A stretch of 64,000 nucleotides of DNA from Paraburkholderia sp. BL25I1N1 (GTDB lineage Bacteria > Pseudomonadota > Gammaproteobacteria > Burkholderiales > Burkholderiaceae). Below, in pieces: positions 48,114-57,129 of the stretch; position 1 is the stretch's first letter; every line of letters begins with the position of its first letter. The translations under genes were made by a program, and so were the position numbers. The DNA is taken from positions 346,313 to 410,312 of the forward strand of contig NZ_PVZB01000004.1 in NCBI RefSeq assembly GCF_003002025.1, given 5' to 3'. Below the pieces are notes generated by a model that saw only the letters and a program-made list of their open reading frames with translations, did no database searches and was not told where the DNA came from.

Positions 48114-50204
48114 ATGCTACGAAAGACCCTTAAACGTGCCTGCGGTTTCGGCCTCGCGCTGCGCCTGCTATGCATGCCCTGGTTGCTGTTGCTTGCCCGG
48201 ATCTGGTTTGGGCAGGTCGTCCTCGTGCACCAGATCATGACGATGGCAGAAAGCCCTCACGGGGGTCTGTTTTCCGGCGGCCTGCGCGTCCCGTCCGGGC
48301 TCGATGCGGCGCTGCACAGTGTAGTGCCGTTGCTGCTTACCTTGGGGCTGCTGACTCGTCCTGTTGCACTGGTGCTGCTCATCGAGACAATCGCGGACAG
48401 TCACGGCGCGCTGGCGGTGGGCGCACAGGGAGCCAAACTCGCGCTCCTTTCGTGGTTCATCGTAAGCGGGGCGGGGGCCATATCGCTGGACAATCTTCTG
48501 GGGCGCGGTTTGTCGTGGATCCCATTTCGCCCAGTAAGGCTCACGCGTGGGCTTTACGTCTGGCTCGAACGTCACCTGGGCCCGCTTCTGCAGTTCGTCA
48601 TACGTGTTGGGCTTGCAGCTTCACTCGTTGACTTCGTATTGCCATTCGGTTCGTGGTTGCAGGGAGGGATGTTGGGCGCCGCTGCGACATCTCTTGTCCA
48701 TCCGGCGTGGTGTGCGGCGGCGCTCGCGCTGGCGCTGGTGCTTGGCTGTGCGACGCGGTTTGCCGCGCTGTTCATAGCGGCGATGGTGCCAGTGGCTGGT
48801 ATCGCCATGTCGATGGACGATCGGCTGGCAGTCCTGCTTCTGCTTGCTGTGCTCGTGGCCGCGGGCGGTGGCATGTTCTCCCTCGATTGGCTGTTTGAGC
48901 GGTGGACGGGCAATGCGTCGCAGGAAGACGATTCCGCCCCGGAGGATCTTCCACATGTCGTCGTGGTCGGGGGCGGCTTTGGCGGCGTCGCAGCCGCGCA
49001 GGGATTGCGCAATGCGCGCTGTCGGGTCACGCTGATCGACCAGCGCAACCATCATCTGTTTCAGCCGCTACTCTACCAGGTGGCCACGGCCGCGCTGTCG
49101 CCGGCGGAGATCGCCACGCCGATCCGCAGCCTGTTCCGGCGTCAGCGCAACGTCCAGGTCAGGCTAGGGCAGGTGACGGGAGTGGATGCGGTCGCGCGCG
49201 AGGTACACATCGGCGTGTTACCCATGAAATTTGACTATCTGGTGCTGGCGACGGGCGCTCGTCACAGCTATTTTGGCAAGGACAGTTGGGCGCCTTTTGC
49301 ACCGGGACTCAAGAGTATCGAAGATGCGACCGCCGTGCGCAGCCGCCTCCTGCGGGCGTTCGAGGAAGCCGAAAGCGCGGCCAGCGAGACCGAACGTGCC
49401 GCGTGGCTGACTTTCGTGATCGTCGGCGGCGGTCCCACTGGCATCGAACTGGCGGGAGCCATCGCCGAACTGGCCCGGCACGGGATGGCCGAGGAATACC
49501 GCATGATCGATCCGGCCGTCGCTCGCGTTATCCTGTTGCAGTCGGGTCCGCGCATTCTGCCCACTTTCGCCGCTACGCTATCGGGCGCAGCAGAACGCTC
49601 ACTGCGAGCGCTCGGGGTCGATGTCCGGCTCGACACCCGGGTACTGGGCGTGGACAGCGAGGGTGTCGACATTGGCGGGCAGCGCATCGCCGCCCGTACC
49701 GTTCTATGGGCGGCGGGCGTTGCTGCGTCGCCCGCGGCCCAATGGTTAAACCGGACCGCTGATCCGTCGGGGCGGCTTGCCGTGGCAGCCGACCTGTCTG
49801 TGCCTGACCTGCAACGGATCTATGCGATCGGCGACACGGCATCTTCTCTGGGATGGGGCGGAGCAGTTGTTCCTGGTCTCGCGCCGGCTGCCAAACAGCA
49901 GGGCCGATATGTGGCTGGCGTGATTGCGGCCAGTGTGGCGGGGCGGCGCCCGCCGCCGCCGTTTCGCTATCGGCACTTTGGCAGCCTGGCCACGATCGGG
50001 CGTCAGGCCGCCGTTGCCGAGATCGGCAAGCTTTGTGTGTGGGGGGAGCCCGCGTGGTGGTTTTGGGGCGCAACTCATATCGCCTTTCTGGTCGGCGGAC
50101 GGAACCGTGCCATCGTCATTCTCGATTGGCTCTGGGCGTATCTCACCTACCGGCGCAGCACGCGGCTCATTACAGGCGATGCGCGAGACGAAATGATGAA
50201 TTGA
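48114..50204 (+). CDS. DoxX-DoxX-type II NADH dehydrogenase fusion
   Basis: A 696-residue protein in one frame. Two DoxX-like membrane modules occur at about residues 17-140 and 155-275. A flavin-dependent NDH-2-like oxidoreductase follows, with a first dinucleotide motif VVVGGGFGGVAAAQGL (about 282-297) and a second VIVGGGPTGIELAGAIAEL (about 437). The C-terminus (WFWGATHIAFLVGGRNR, ILDWLWAYLTY) resembles the membrane anchor of NDH-2. It may link quinone reduction to DoxX-dependent thiol or sulfur chemistry. The start lacks a clear ribosome binding site. Confidence 0.88.
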   Translation: MLRKTLKRACGFGLALRLLCMPWLLLLARIWFGQVVLVHQIMTMAESPHGGLFSGGLRVPSGLDAALHSVVPLLLTLGLLTRPVALVLLIETIADSHGALAVGAQGAKLALLSWFIVSGAGAISLDNLLGRGLSWIPFRPVRLTRGLYVWLERHLGPLLQFVIRVGLAASLVDFVLPFGSWLQGGMLGAAATSLVHPAWCAAALALALVLGCATRFAALFIAAMVPVAGIAMSMDDRLAVLLLLAVLVAAGGGMFSLDWLFERWTGNASQEDDSAPEDLPHVVVVGGGFGGVAAAQGLRNARCRVTLIDQRNHHLFQPLLYQVATAALSPAEIATPIRSLFRRQRNVQVRLGQVTGVDAVAREVHIGVLPMKFDYLVLATGARHSYFGKDSWAPFAPGLKSIEDATAVRSRLLRAFEEAESAASETERAAWLTFVIVGGGPTGIELAGAIAELARHGMAEEYRMIDPAVARVILLQSGPRILPTFAATLSGAAERSLRALGVDVRLDTRVLGVDSEGVDIGGQRIAARTVLWAAGVAASPAAQWLNRTADPSGRLAVAADLSVPDLQRIYAIGDTASSLGWGGAVVPGLAPAAKQQGRYVAGVIAASVAGRRPPPPFRYRHFGSLATIGRQAAVAEIGKLCVWGEPAWWFWGATHIAFLVGGRNRAIVILDWLWAYLTYRRSTRLITGDARDEMMN

Positions 50205-50392
50205 TGAAGCTCAATTCCTGGTCTGACACGTCTGTCGGGCAGGCCTTACGTGTCCCTCTTGTCATGCCCTCAAGTTACCGGGTTTGACCCGAAGTTCCTG
50301 GCGCTGTCTAGTGACGGGCATTCGACGACATACACGGCAGAATAAAAAACGGTGCGGGAGGCGCTCTACATCGAACTTCGGCGATCGCTAGT

Positions 50393-50983
50393 TCACCCGT
50401 TTGGAGGTTGCAACAAGGCAAGCGCTGGTGCAATCACCCCTTCCAGCAGCACTCTGTCGGAACGAACACGAGCCAGGACGCGAACGCCCATCAAAACGCC
50501 AAGAAGATGCCGAGCGAGGACGTCTGCCCGCAGTGATTGCGCGATGGTTCCGTCGGACTGACCTGCTATGACGCAACCTAGAAAAAAATTCTCGATACGG
50601 ACAAGAACGCCAGCGATGATTTTCTGGAATTCAGCGTCGTGTGGTGCCATCTCCATGGCGGAGTTCACGATCATGCAGCCCTTGTGCTGGCGGTCATTTA
50701 GCGAGCGGCGCACGATCTCTTCGAAAAACGCGTGAATCGCCTCAAGGGGAGGCAGCGCTTCACAGCGCTGTATGCGCCTTCCAATGCTTTCGTCCACGTA
50801 GCGATCAAGCGCTGCCTGGAAGAGCCCGCGCTTGTCTCCATACGCGTTGTAAAGGCTGGCTGCGGTGAGACCTGTCCTTTCGGTCAGGTCTTTCACCGAC
50901 GTCGCCTCATACCCGAATCTCCAGAAGCACTGCATGGTCGCCTCCAGCACCGCCCCTTCGTCAAATTCCCTGGGTCTTGCCAT
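50393..50983 (-). CDS. TetR-family regulator, copy 2
   Basis: A 196-residue paralogue of the TetR at 35498: MARPREFDEGAVLEATMQCFWRFGYEATSVKDLTERTGL, then AASLYNAYGDKRGLFQAAL, and the same ligand domain order. ATG 50983 has an AGGTGA site; the longer GTG start at 50992 is less likely. It is divergent from a peroxiredoxin-like pseudogene, followed by GST, and has a clear dyad in the gap. Confidence 0.9.
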   Translation of the reverse strand: MARPREFDEGAVLEATMQCFWRFGYEATSVKDLTERTGLTAASLYNAYGDKRGLFQAALDRYVDESIGRRIQRCEALPPLEAIHAFFEEIVRRSLNDRQHKGCMIVNSAMEMAPHDAEFQKIIAGVLVRIENFFLGCVIAGQSDGTIAQSLRADVLARHLLGVLMGVRVLARVRSDRVLLEGVIAPALALLQPPNG

Positions 50984-51044
50984 CTCTGTCACCTGTCAAG
51001 TCATCGCACAGCGCGCTTGCCAGTTTCGCTGCGATGAGTGATTA

Positions 51045-51060
51045 TAGAATGCACGTTCTA
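51045..51060. promoter_or_regulatory. TetR operator dyad
   Basis: TAGAATGCACGTTCTA, a 16-bp dyad with perfect outer arms TAGAA/TTCTA, lies 62 bases from the TetR start and 78 bases from the peroxiredoxin start. This is the expected form of a TetR-family operator controlling both directions. Confidence 0.75.
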
Positions 51061-51137
51061 AAACGAAAAGGCGTGACGTTTATGAGGCCTTGGGCACATC
51101 AGGCTTGCAGAGTTGTCGCACGGAGGAGGAAAGCGTC

Positions 51138-51777
51138 ATGAAATTGCAGGAGCAACTGGACAACTTCAGGGCCGAGTTTGCGCGTACCGCGCCGTCGGGG
51201 CGCGCCGCTCTTTACGAGGCCAGGATCGAGGAGCTGCGTGCCCGCTTTGTGCTTGACCACGCGGTCGGAGTCGGCGATGAAGCGCCGGACTTTTCACTGC
51301 TGGACGTACACGACAATCCTGTCTCACTGTCCCTTCTGTTGCAGAGGGGGCCCGTCGTCGTTACGTTTTATCGCGGCGGATGGTGTCCATACTGCAATAT
51401 CCAGTTGCGGGCTTATCAGGCAATCCTTCCCGATGACCACGCTGGTCGCAATCTCGCCACAATTTGCGCACGGCTCGCTGACCACTGTTCAAACAAACGC
51501 TCTAACGTTCGATGTCCTGAGCGACGTTGGCAATTCCGTCGCACGCCGCTTCGGGCTTGCTTACGCGTTGCCTGCGGATTTGCGTGAGGCACTTCGCTCG
51601 AGCCAGAAGGCGCTGCCTGCGATCAATGGCGACGAGAGCTGGGAACTGCCGGTTCCGGCCACGTATGTGATTGCCCCGGATGGACGCATTGCGCTCGCCA
51701 GTATCGAGGTCGATTACCGCAAGCGGCTCGAACCGGATGTGATCCTCGCCGCCCTCAAAGAGCTTCAACCGGCCTGA
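51138..51777 (+). pseudogene. Peroxiredoxin-like gene, frameshifted
   Basis: From ATG 51138 (GGAGGA site) the protein reads MKLQEQLDNFRAEFART and includes the intact active site FYRGGWCPYCN. At about 51432-51440 the frame is lost (ILPDDHAGRN and a stop later), while LVAISPQFAHGSLTTVQ and PVPATYVIAPDGRIALASIEV follow in the next frame to 51777. A few codons are missing at the junction. It is a paralogue of the gene at 42177, which has kept its frame but changed the first cysteine to Ser. Confidence 0.85.
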
Positions 51778-51780
51778 TCG

Positions 51781-52134
51781 ATGGCAAGCGGAAAGCTACC
51801 GATCGCGGCGGCCGCTGACGCCGGTCGGGCGAAGCGACGTGCCTCGGGCGCGCGCATGGCGGGGTTTGCCTGGGCAGCGCTGACGGTCATGATCTTCTCG
51901 GGCTGGTTCGTCGTGACGCGGTTTGGTGTCACCCGTGAGCTTCGCATCTGGGACATCGCCGCTGCGACCGCCGTCATTGCGCTGCTTCCTGCTGCTGCCT
52001 CGCTCCTCGCCATACCTTTCCTCGGCGAAACGCCGTCGCCGGCCGAAGGGATGTCGATCGTCATCATCGTTCTCGGCGTGCTGCTCGCTTCCAGGCCCGC
52101 GCCGGCGCGCCGTGCATCGACCAACCGTGTATGA
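51781..52134 (+). pseudogene. DMT transporter remnant with internal deletion
   Basis: A 117-residue frame that joins the first membrane helix of an EamA-type transporter (AGFAWAALTVMIFSGWFVVTRFGVT) to its last two (VIALLPAAASLLAIPFLGETPS and GMSIVIIVLGVLLASR). The middle of the usual 300 residues is missing. It starts 3 bases after the peroxiredoxin remnant. An alternative is a tiny two-helix protein, which I consider less likely. Confidence 0.7.
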
Positions 52135-52162
52135 ACCCATTCTTAACCCGGAGGGCACCGCC

Positions 52163-52867
52163 ATGATCCGTTTTTACTTCCACCCCACGCCAAACCCGGC
52201 CAAGGTCGCGCTCCTCCTTGAGGAAACGGGCCTTCCTTACGAGGCGATCCCCGTCGATACTAGCAAGGGCGAACAGCACACACCGCAGTTCCGTGCGATC
52301 AACCCCAACGGCAAGGTGCCCGCCATTGTCGACACGGAAGGGCCGGGGGGCGAGGAAGCGCGCGTCTTCGACTCCACGGCGATCCTGCTCTATCTGGCGG
52401 AGAAAACCGGCAAGCTGCTCGGTTCCCCGCAGGACAGGCCTGAGCTGCTTTCGTGGCTCCTGTTCCTCGCCTCCGGTCTCGGCCCGTTCTCGGGTCAGGC
52501 CGTGCACTTCCAGTTCGCCGCGCCCGAAGGACTCGACTATGCCGTGAACCGCTATCGACGGGAGGCCGAGCGTCACTACAAGGTTTTGAACGACCATCTG
52601 GAAGGGCGGACGCATATCGTCGGCGACACCTATACGATCGCGGATATCTCGGCTTGGGGATGGCTCGATCGTGCCTCGCGCGTGCTCAAAGGGGCCGACG
52701 ATCCGCTGGCGGCGTTTCCGAATCTCAAGCGCCTGTTCGAAACGGTCGACGCACGTCCCGCGGCGGCCAGTGCCAGAGCCGTCGGTAAGGACCACGCGTT
52801 CAAGAAGGTCAACGACGAGGAGACCCGACGTGCGCTCTTCCCGTCCAACTATCCCCCGGCTGCGTGA
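52163..52867 (+). CDS. Glutathione S-transferase
   Basis: A 234-residue GST. The N-terminal thioredoxin fold has MIRFYFHPTPNPAKVALLLEETGL, INPNGKVPAIVD (cis-Pro) and FDSTAILLYLAEK; the helical C-terminal domain has FLASGLGPFSGQ and GDTYTIADISAWGWLDR. It is the intact version of the pseudogene at 34719. A CCGGAGGGC ribosome binding site precedes ATG 52163. Confidence 0.92.
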   Translation: MIRFYFHPTPNPAKVALLLEETGLPYEAIPVDTSKGEQHTPQFRAINPNGKVPAIVDTEGPGGEEARVFDSTAILLYLAEKTGKLLGSPQDRPELLSWLLFLASGLGPFSGQAVHFQFAAPEGLDYAVNRYRREAERHYKVLNDHLEGRTHIVGDTYTIADISAWGWLDRASRVLKGADDPLAAFPNLKRLFETVDARPAAASARAVGKDHAFKKVNDEETRRALFPSNYPPAA

Positions 52868-52895
52868 GCCGGCACTGAGACTTACGGAGAGCCCC

Positions 52896-53108
52896 ATGGC
52901 TGATTTACTCGACTATATTCCCCCGAAGGTCTGGACCTGGAACAAACCCAGTGGCGGCACCTTTGCCAACATCAACCGGCCGGTCGCGGGGCCGACGCAC
53001 GAGAAGGCGCTTCCGGTCGGGCGGCACCCGTTGCAGCTTTATTCGCTGGGCACGCCCAATGGCGTGAAGGTAACGATCCTGCTGGAGGAACTGCTCGCGG
53101 ACGTCTAG
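52896..53108 (+). pseudogene. Truncated YghU-like glutathione S-transferase
   Basis: A 70-residue frame that matches the N-terminus of YghU-type GSTs (IPPKVWTWNKPSGGTFANINRPVAGPTHEKALPVG, then LYSLGTPNGVKVTILLEELL) and stops at TAG 53106-53108, where normal proteins continue for about 215 residues. It starts 28 bases after the intact GST. Probably inactive. Confidence 0.8.
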
Positions 53109-53313
53109 TTGCGTTCGAGCGACGGCGGGGCAGAACGGCTGCTCTGGAGCGCAGTGGCGGCATTCGCAGAAACTAACTGGGGACGGGAAGGGACCGACTC
53201 CCGCCGAGCGTCGTCGGACAGAATCCGGCCAATTTCGGCCGCTCGACGCTTCGGCGTAGATCGCTAACAATAGCTAGTCTGTTTCACAGCAACTTTGAAG
53301 ACGGGGAGCCTCT

Positions 53314-53535
53314 ATGAATTTTGACTGGCACCGAGACCCGATCAATCGGGCCACCAAAATTGACGAGACTTACAAGAACACGCAAAACGTTCGTCGATTT
53401 CTGACGAGCGAATGTGGGGAGACGTTCGGGTTCGATCGTTCCTTCATGGCCTGGATTAAAAGCGGAGTACCCAAGAACATGGGGGAGGTGGCAGACGAAT
53501 GGATCAGGTTGCGCAAGGTGGGTGTCGAAACGTAA
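53314..53535 (+). CDS. Small DUF6434-type protein
   Basis: A 73-residue protein, beginning NFDWHRDPINRATKIDETYKNTQNVRRFL and ending PKNMGEVADEWIRLRKV. These segments look like the DUF6434 (SAP-like) domain. Function unknown. A GACGGGGAG site precedes the ATG. This marks the right side of the gene-rich accessory part. Confidence 0.75.
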   Translation: MNFDWHRDPINRATKIDETYKNTQNVRRFLTSECGETFGFDRSFMAWIKSGVPKNMGEVADEWIRLRKVGVET

Positions 53536-53669
53536 CTGCCCTATGCTGAACGCATCAGGCAGTGTGCGGCCAATTCCGGTCACACGATCAGTGAACCAAG
53601 ATGGTCGACAATCGGGCCGCGAGTTCCAATCCGGGTAGATTTCGGTTCTCCCAATCTGGCGTTGGCAAG

Positions 53670-54473
53670 ATGGACACTCAGCTATTGATCATTTGCGGGC
53701 TTACGTTCGTAATCCATGTGATCGCGACGCTGGCATATGCCGTACGGATCGCCGGTGTTCGCACGCGACGGATTGCCGTGTCATTTTCACTGTTCGGAAT
53801 AATCGCTTTGCTTTCCCGGACGGCGAACTCCTTTCAAGGACCATTCATAGCCAAGCGGGTTGAGCTTGATATTGCTCGTCACATGGAGCACGGTTTGCTA
53901 CGCGACTTTCGGCTTTTCCTGCTGACTGCTACGGTGGCAAGCATTGTCGGTGCATTTCTAATTCCCACGTTCCAGCGCTATTTCAGTCGTGCCGTCGATC
54001 ACTTTCAAGCAAATCGCTCGATTCCTCGCCTGCTCCTCCATATCTTCAGTCGGGGAGGCGTCAGCTATATTCGGCTTGGAGCACGGTTCCCTTCGCGGCA
54101 TAACGTCATCCAACTGGCAACGGGCGCAGGCGTTTCCTGGAAAGTTATTGGACTGAACGCTATCGCGATGGGGATCTGGACGGTCGGTGTCTTCGCGTCA
54201 CTTTATGCCGGATACTTGAAGCCCGATTTGCGGGTTACCTGCGCGAATCTGTCGTCAGTTATCAATGGCTTTGCGACCGTGGTATTGGCCGTGGTCATCG
54301 ATCCGCAAGTTTCAGTGATGACCGACGATGTAATCGAAGGCCGAATTTCGGAAAACAGCTTCCGGCGGGCCATTACAATTCTCGCGGGCGCGCGCGTTCT
54401 TGGGACACTATGTGCGCAGGCGGTGCTCGTCCCAGCGGCATTGGCCATAGTTCGAATCGCCGAACTCATTTAG
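53670..54473 (+). CDS. Amj-family (DUF2837) membrane protein, probable lipid II flippase
   Basis: A 267-residue integral membrane protein with about six hydrophobic segments. Residues such as LSRTANSFQGPFIAKRVE and VIDPQVSVMTDDVIEGRISENSFRRAI resemble Amj (YdaH), the alternative lipid II flippase of Bacillus. In a proteobacterium with MurJ elsewhere its job may differ. The base composition looks less GC-rich by eye than the core genes. ATG 53670 is chosen because the first helix starts there. Confidence 0.75.
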   Translation: MDTQLLIICGLTFVIHVIATLAYAVRIAGVRTRRIAVSFSLFGIIALLSRTANSFQGPFIAKRVELDIARHMEHGLLRDFRLFLLTATVASIVGAFLIPTFQRYFSRAVDHFQANRSIPRLLLHIFSRGGVSYIRLGARFPSRHNVIQLATGAGVSWKVIGLNAIAMGIWTVGVFASLYAGYLKPDLRVTCANLSSVINGFATVVLAVVIDPQVSVMTDDVIEGRISENSFRRAITILAGARVLGTLCAQAVLVPAALAIVRIAELI

Positions 54474-54529
54474 TGAAAGGCGTTTTGCGAAGCGTCGCTC
54501 TGCTGTATCTACTGCTGGAGGGAAAAGCA

Positions 54530-55036
54530 ATGACAAAAATATCCGTTCGCAGGGCAGGTGAACTGGATGTGCCAGCTTTGACGCAAATCCGCAACGATGC
54601 GCACGCAAAGAAGGTGGCGCACGGTGACTATGCGTGGGGCAAAGAAGGTGACGGCTTTTCCGAGAGATGGGTTCGAAACAACGTTTCTCAACGGGAGGTG
54701 TATCTCGTCGAACAGGATGGCACTTCGGTTGGAACGTTTTTGCTGGATCTGCACGACGACAGCCACTGGGGGCCTCAAGAACCAATCGCCGTATATGTGC
54801 ATGGGCTTTGCGTGCGGAATGGCTTTAACGGACGCGGGCTCGGCAGCTTCATGCTTGACTGGTGCGCTGAAATCGTAAGCACTTTGAACCGGCGTTTGGT
54901 TCGACTCGACTGCGCCGCTCACAACCAGAAGCTATGCGCATACTACGAGTCGCTTGGCTTTTACCGCGTAGGACTGTACCCGGAGCCGGAGCCCGGCGGC
55001 TACGTCTGGTCGCTGTACGAAAAGCTGGCCCGCTAG
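54530..55036 (+). CDS. GNAT-family N-acetyltransferase
   Basis: A 168-residue acetyltransferase; the acetyl-CoA binding motif is visible in VHGLCVRNGFNGRGLGSFMLDW (R/Q-x-x-G-x-G/A pattern), and LDCAAHNQKLCAYYESLGFYRVGLY is the usual C-terminal strand and helix. Substrate unknown. A GGAGGGAAA site precedes ATG 54530. The kinase gene follows 37 bp later. Confidence 0.88.
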   Translation: MTKISVRRAGELDVPALTQIRNDAHAKKVAHGDYAWGKEGDGFSERWVRNNVSQREVYLVEQDGTSVGTFLLDLHDDSHWGPQEPIAVYVHGLCVRNGFNGRGLGSFMLDWCAEIVSTLNRRLVRLDCAAHNQKLCAYYESLGFYRVGLYPEPEPGGYVWSLYEKLAR

Positions 55037-55073
55037 CGTGTGACTCCAACTCGAAAGGGACGTTGGTAAGGAT

Positions 55074-55586
55074 ATGGAACCGACTGCTATCGTATTACAT
55101 GGACCAACCAGCGCGGGGAAGAGCAGCTTGGCTCGGGCGCTTCAAGATAGTTCGGAAACACCCGTCTTTCACATAACGCTCGATGCATTTGTCGAAATGT
55201 CGCGTAGACGTGACATGCGATCGGACGACGAGTTGGCGCAAGCGCTGAGACTTCACCATCTCAACTTGCAATCCGCTCTTAGACGGGTGGCGGATAGTCA
55301 CTTCGAGATCGTTCTCGACCTTGTGCTTAGGGATTCATCCGTCTTCGATGAATGCATTTCGGCCCTTGCCCCGCGCCGCACATATGTAATTGGCGTCTCA
55401 TGTCCCCTGCATGTTTTGGAGGAACGTGAACGTGGAAGGCCAGACCGTGGAGAAGGAATGGCCAGGTCGCAGTTCGGGCATCCGGCTTACGATAGACCCT
55501 ATTCGATGCGGGTTGACACGTCTACCTGTACTCCAGAAGAAGGGGCGCTCTTGGTCCGCTCGTTCATCAACGAACGGGGCGACTGA
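55074..55586 (+). CDS. Chloramphenicol-phosphotransferase-like P-loop kinase
   Basis: A 170-residue P-loop protein: Walker A GPTSAGKSS (residues 10-18), FHITLDAFVEM with the probable catalytic Asp, and VIGVSCPLHVLEERERGRPDRGEGMARSQF, the basic lid of CPT-type kinases. CPT enzymes phosphorylate the hydroxyl of chloramphenicol, but many homologues have unknown substrates. It lies in line with a GNAT gene and could be one of a small set of modifying enzymes. Confidence 0.82.
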   Translation: MEPTAIVLHGPTSAGKSSLARALQDSSETPVFHITLDAFVEMSRRRDMRSDDELAQALRLHHLNLQSALRRVADSHFEIVLDLVLRDSSVFDECISALAPRRTYVIGVSCPLHVLEERERGRPDRGEGMARSQFGHPAYDRPYSMRVDTSTCTPEEGALLVRSFINERGD

Positions 55587-55802
55587 CCGTTTTCGGTCAG
55601 GGCGGCCGTCGCTTCAGGGTCGGTTGCGGTCCTCTGCCTGACGCGCGGTTTTAGAGTCCTGCGTACGGCGGCGTCGGGCAGAGTTGGCCAAGAGCGGGCG
55701 TTCGACAATGCTCAACAGATCGCTGACAATTCGCCGCTGGCTCGTACAATTGCCGATCTGTCCAAACCCACCGACGTTCACCAACGGCATCTGGAGGTTG
55801 CT

Positions 55803-56267
55803 ATGCCTGCACCCTACATCGGTAATTGCCTCTGCGGGCAAATCAAATTTGAGCTCAGGCGAGAGCCGCTCACTTTTTATGTTTGCCATTGCACTGTATG
55901 TCAGCGCAGGACAGGCGGCGCTGCGCTGCCTGTGATGTGGGTCCGTCGACCGGATTTGCATGTTTTGGAAGGCGAGCCAACGCTGCTGACATTTGACTTC
56001 GGTCATGGGCAACGGCGTAGCAAGGCATGCCCGCGCTGTGATACCCGGCTTTGGGCAGAACCAAACGATCAGCCCAACTTGTCCATACTCAGGCCTGGGA
56101 CATTGCAGAACCAAAGCGAATTTGTCCCGATAGCGCACATATTTACCCGCAGCAAGCAGCCATGGTTTTTGATTCCAGACGGCGTTCCGACTTTTGAAGG
56201 CCCGGTCAGCAATCAAGGGGAGTTGCTTCGGTTATGGCGCGAAAGGAATATCAGCGAGCGCCACTGA
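55803..56267 (+). CDS. GFA-family enzyme
   Basis: A 154-residue GFA-fold protein with zinc-binding cysteines in GNCLCGQIKFELRRE and CHCTVCQRRTGGA, then CPRCDTRLWAE. The family includes glutathione-dependent formaldehyde-activating enzyme, but many members act differently or are uncharacterised. It begins after a 216-bp gap from the kinase gene. Confidence 0.88.
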   Translation: MPAPYIGNCLCGQIKFELRREPLTFYVCHCTVCQRRTGGAALPVMWVRRPDLHVLEGEPTLLTFDFGHGQRRSKACPRCDTRLWAEPNDQPNLSILRPGTLQNQSEFVPIAHIFTRSKQPWFLIPDGVPTFEGPVSNQGELLRLWRERNISERH

Positions 56268-56436
56268 ACGCCATACTGATCCAGTCTGCCGGTGACTCGC
56301 TCGCACCCGCCAAAGGTCTGTGCCGACTGCGTCTCATCGCATTGGACGCCGGTCGGCCACGAGGCTCCATTCGACAGGGCGACGCGGATCGTTCTCAATC
56401 CCAACGAGATAGCGTCGAGGCCGCAGGATAAACAGA

Positions 56437-56868
56437 CTAGAGCAACTTTTTCATCGATGGCGCTGAGTGAAGTCCGTAGTCTCGGCGCTCATAAAATGGG
56501 ATAGCTTCCGGTCTTGCATCCAGAAACACCGCGCTCATATCACGCGCACGCGCATCAGCCTCGGCATAATCCAACAGAGCGTGCCCAGCACCGTAGCCTC
56601 GGGCTTCCACCGCTACGACGAGATCATCGACATGTAGATACCCTCCACGCGCGAGGGTATGAACCGGTCGGATGCCCATGACCCCGATAAGTTCGTCGTC
56701 TACGAACGCACCAACTAACTCATATCCGGAATATGATTGGCGACGCACCCGCTGGAGAAATTCAGCTTCATCAAGCGTGCGTAACTGCGAGATGACCGGG
56801 AAAGCCTGCGGCCATTCGGAGGGTGAAAGCCGGCGAATATTTGTTGCGGCGTGGTGACCTGAAATCAT
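56437..56868 (-). CDS. GNAT-family N-acetyltransferase
   Basis: A 143-residue acetyltransferase. The motif GYLHVDDLVVAVEARGYGAGHALLDYAEADAR carries the CoA-binding RGYGAG loop, and FLDARPEAIPFYERRDYGLHS is the normal C-terminal part. Substrate unknown. Convergent with the GFA gene. Confidence 0.88.
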   Translation of the reverse strand: MISGHHAATNIRRLSPSEWPQAFPVISQLRTLDEAEFLQRVRRQSYSGYELVGAFVDDELIGVMGIRPVHTLARGGYLHVDDLVVAVEARGYGAGHALLDYAEADARARDMSAVFLDARPEAIPFYERRDYGLHSAPSMKKLL

Positions 56869-57129
56869 GGGGATACATCCGTCTGTCGGGATGGGTCAAT
56901 TTTTACACACAAGCGGGCAAGCGCCGTCCGTTCAATGTCCGATCTCGAGCAAGGCCAAGGGCCGTTGTGGGGTCGACCGTTGGAAGTTCGACCGGGCGAT
57001 GCGACCGGCGTTCGCCCGCGGCCCCGGACTTCCATGATCGGCCAATTTGAGACGTTCGACGGCCACCACCAGATTGGCAACAATCGTCGGCATATGGGGC
57101 GGCCGAACGTTAGCTGAAGCCGTCGGCCA

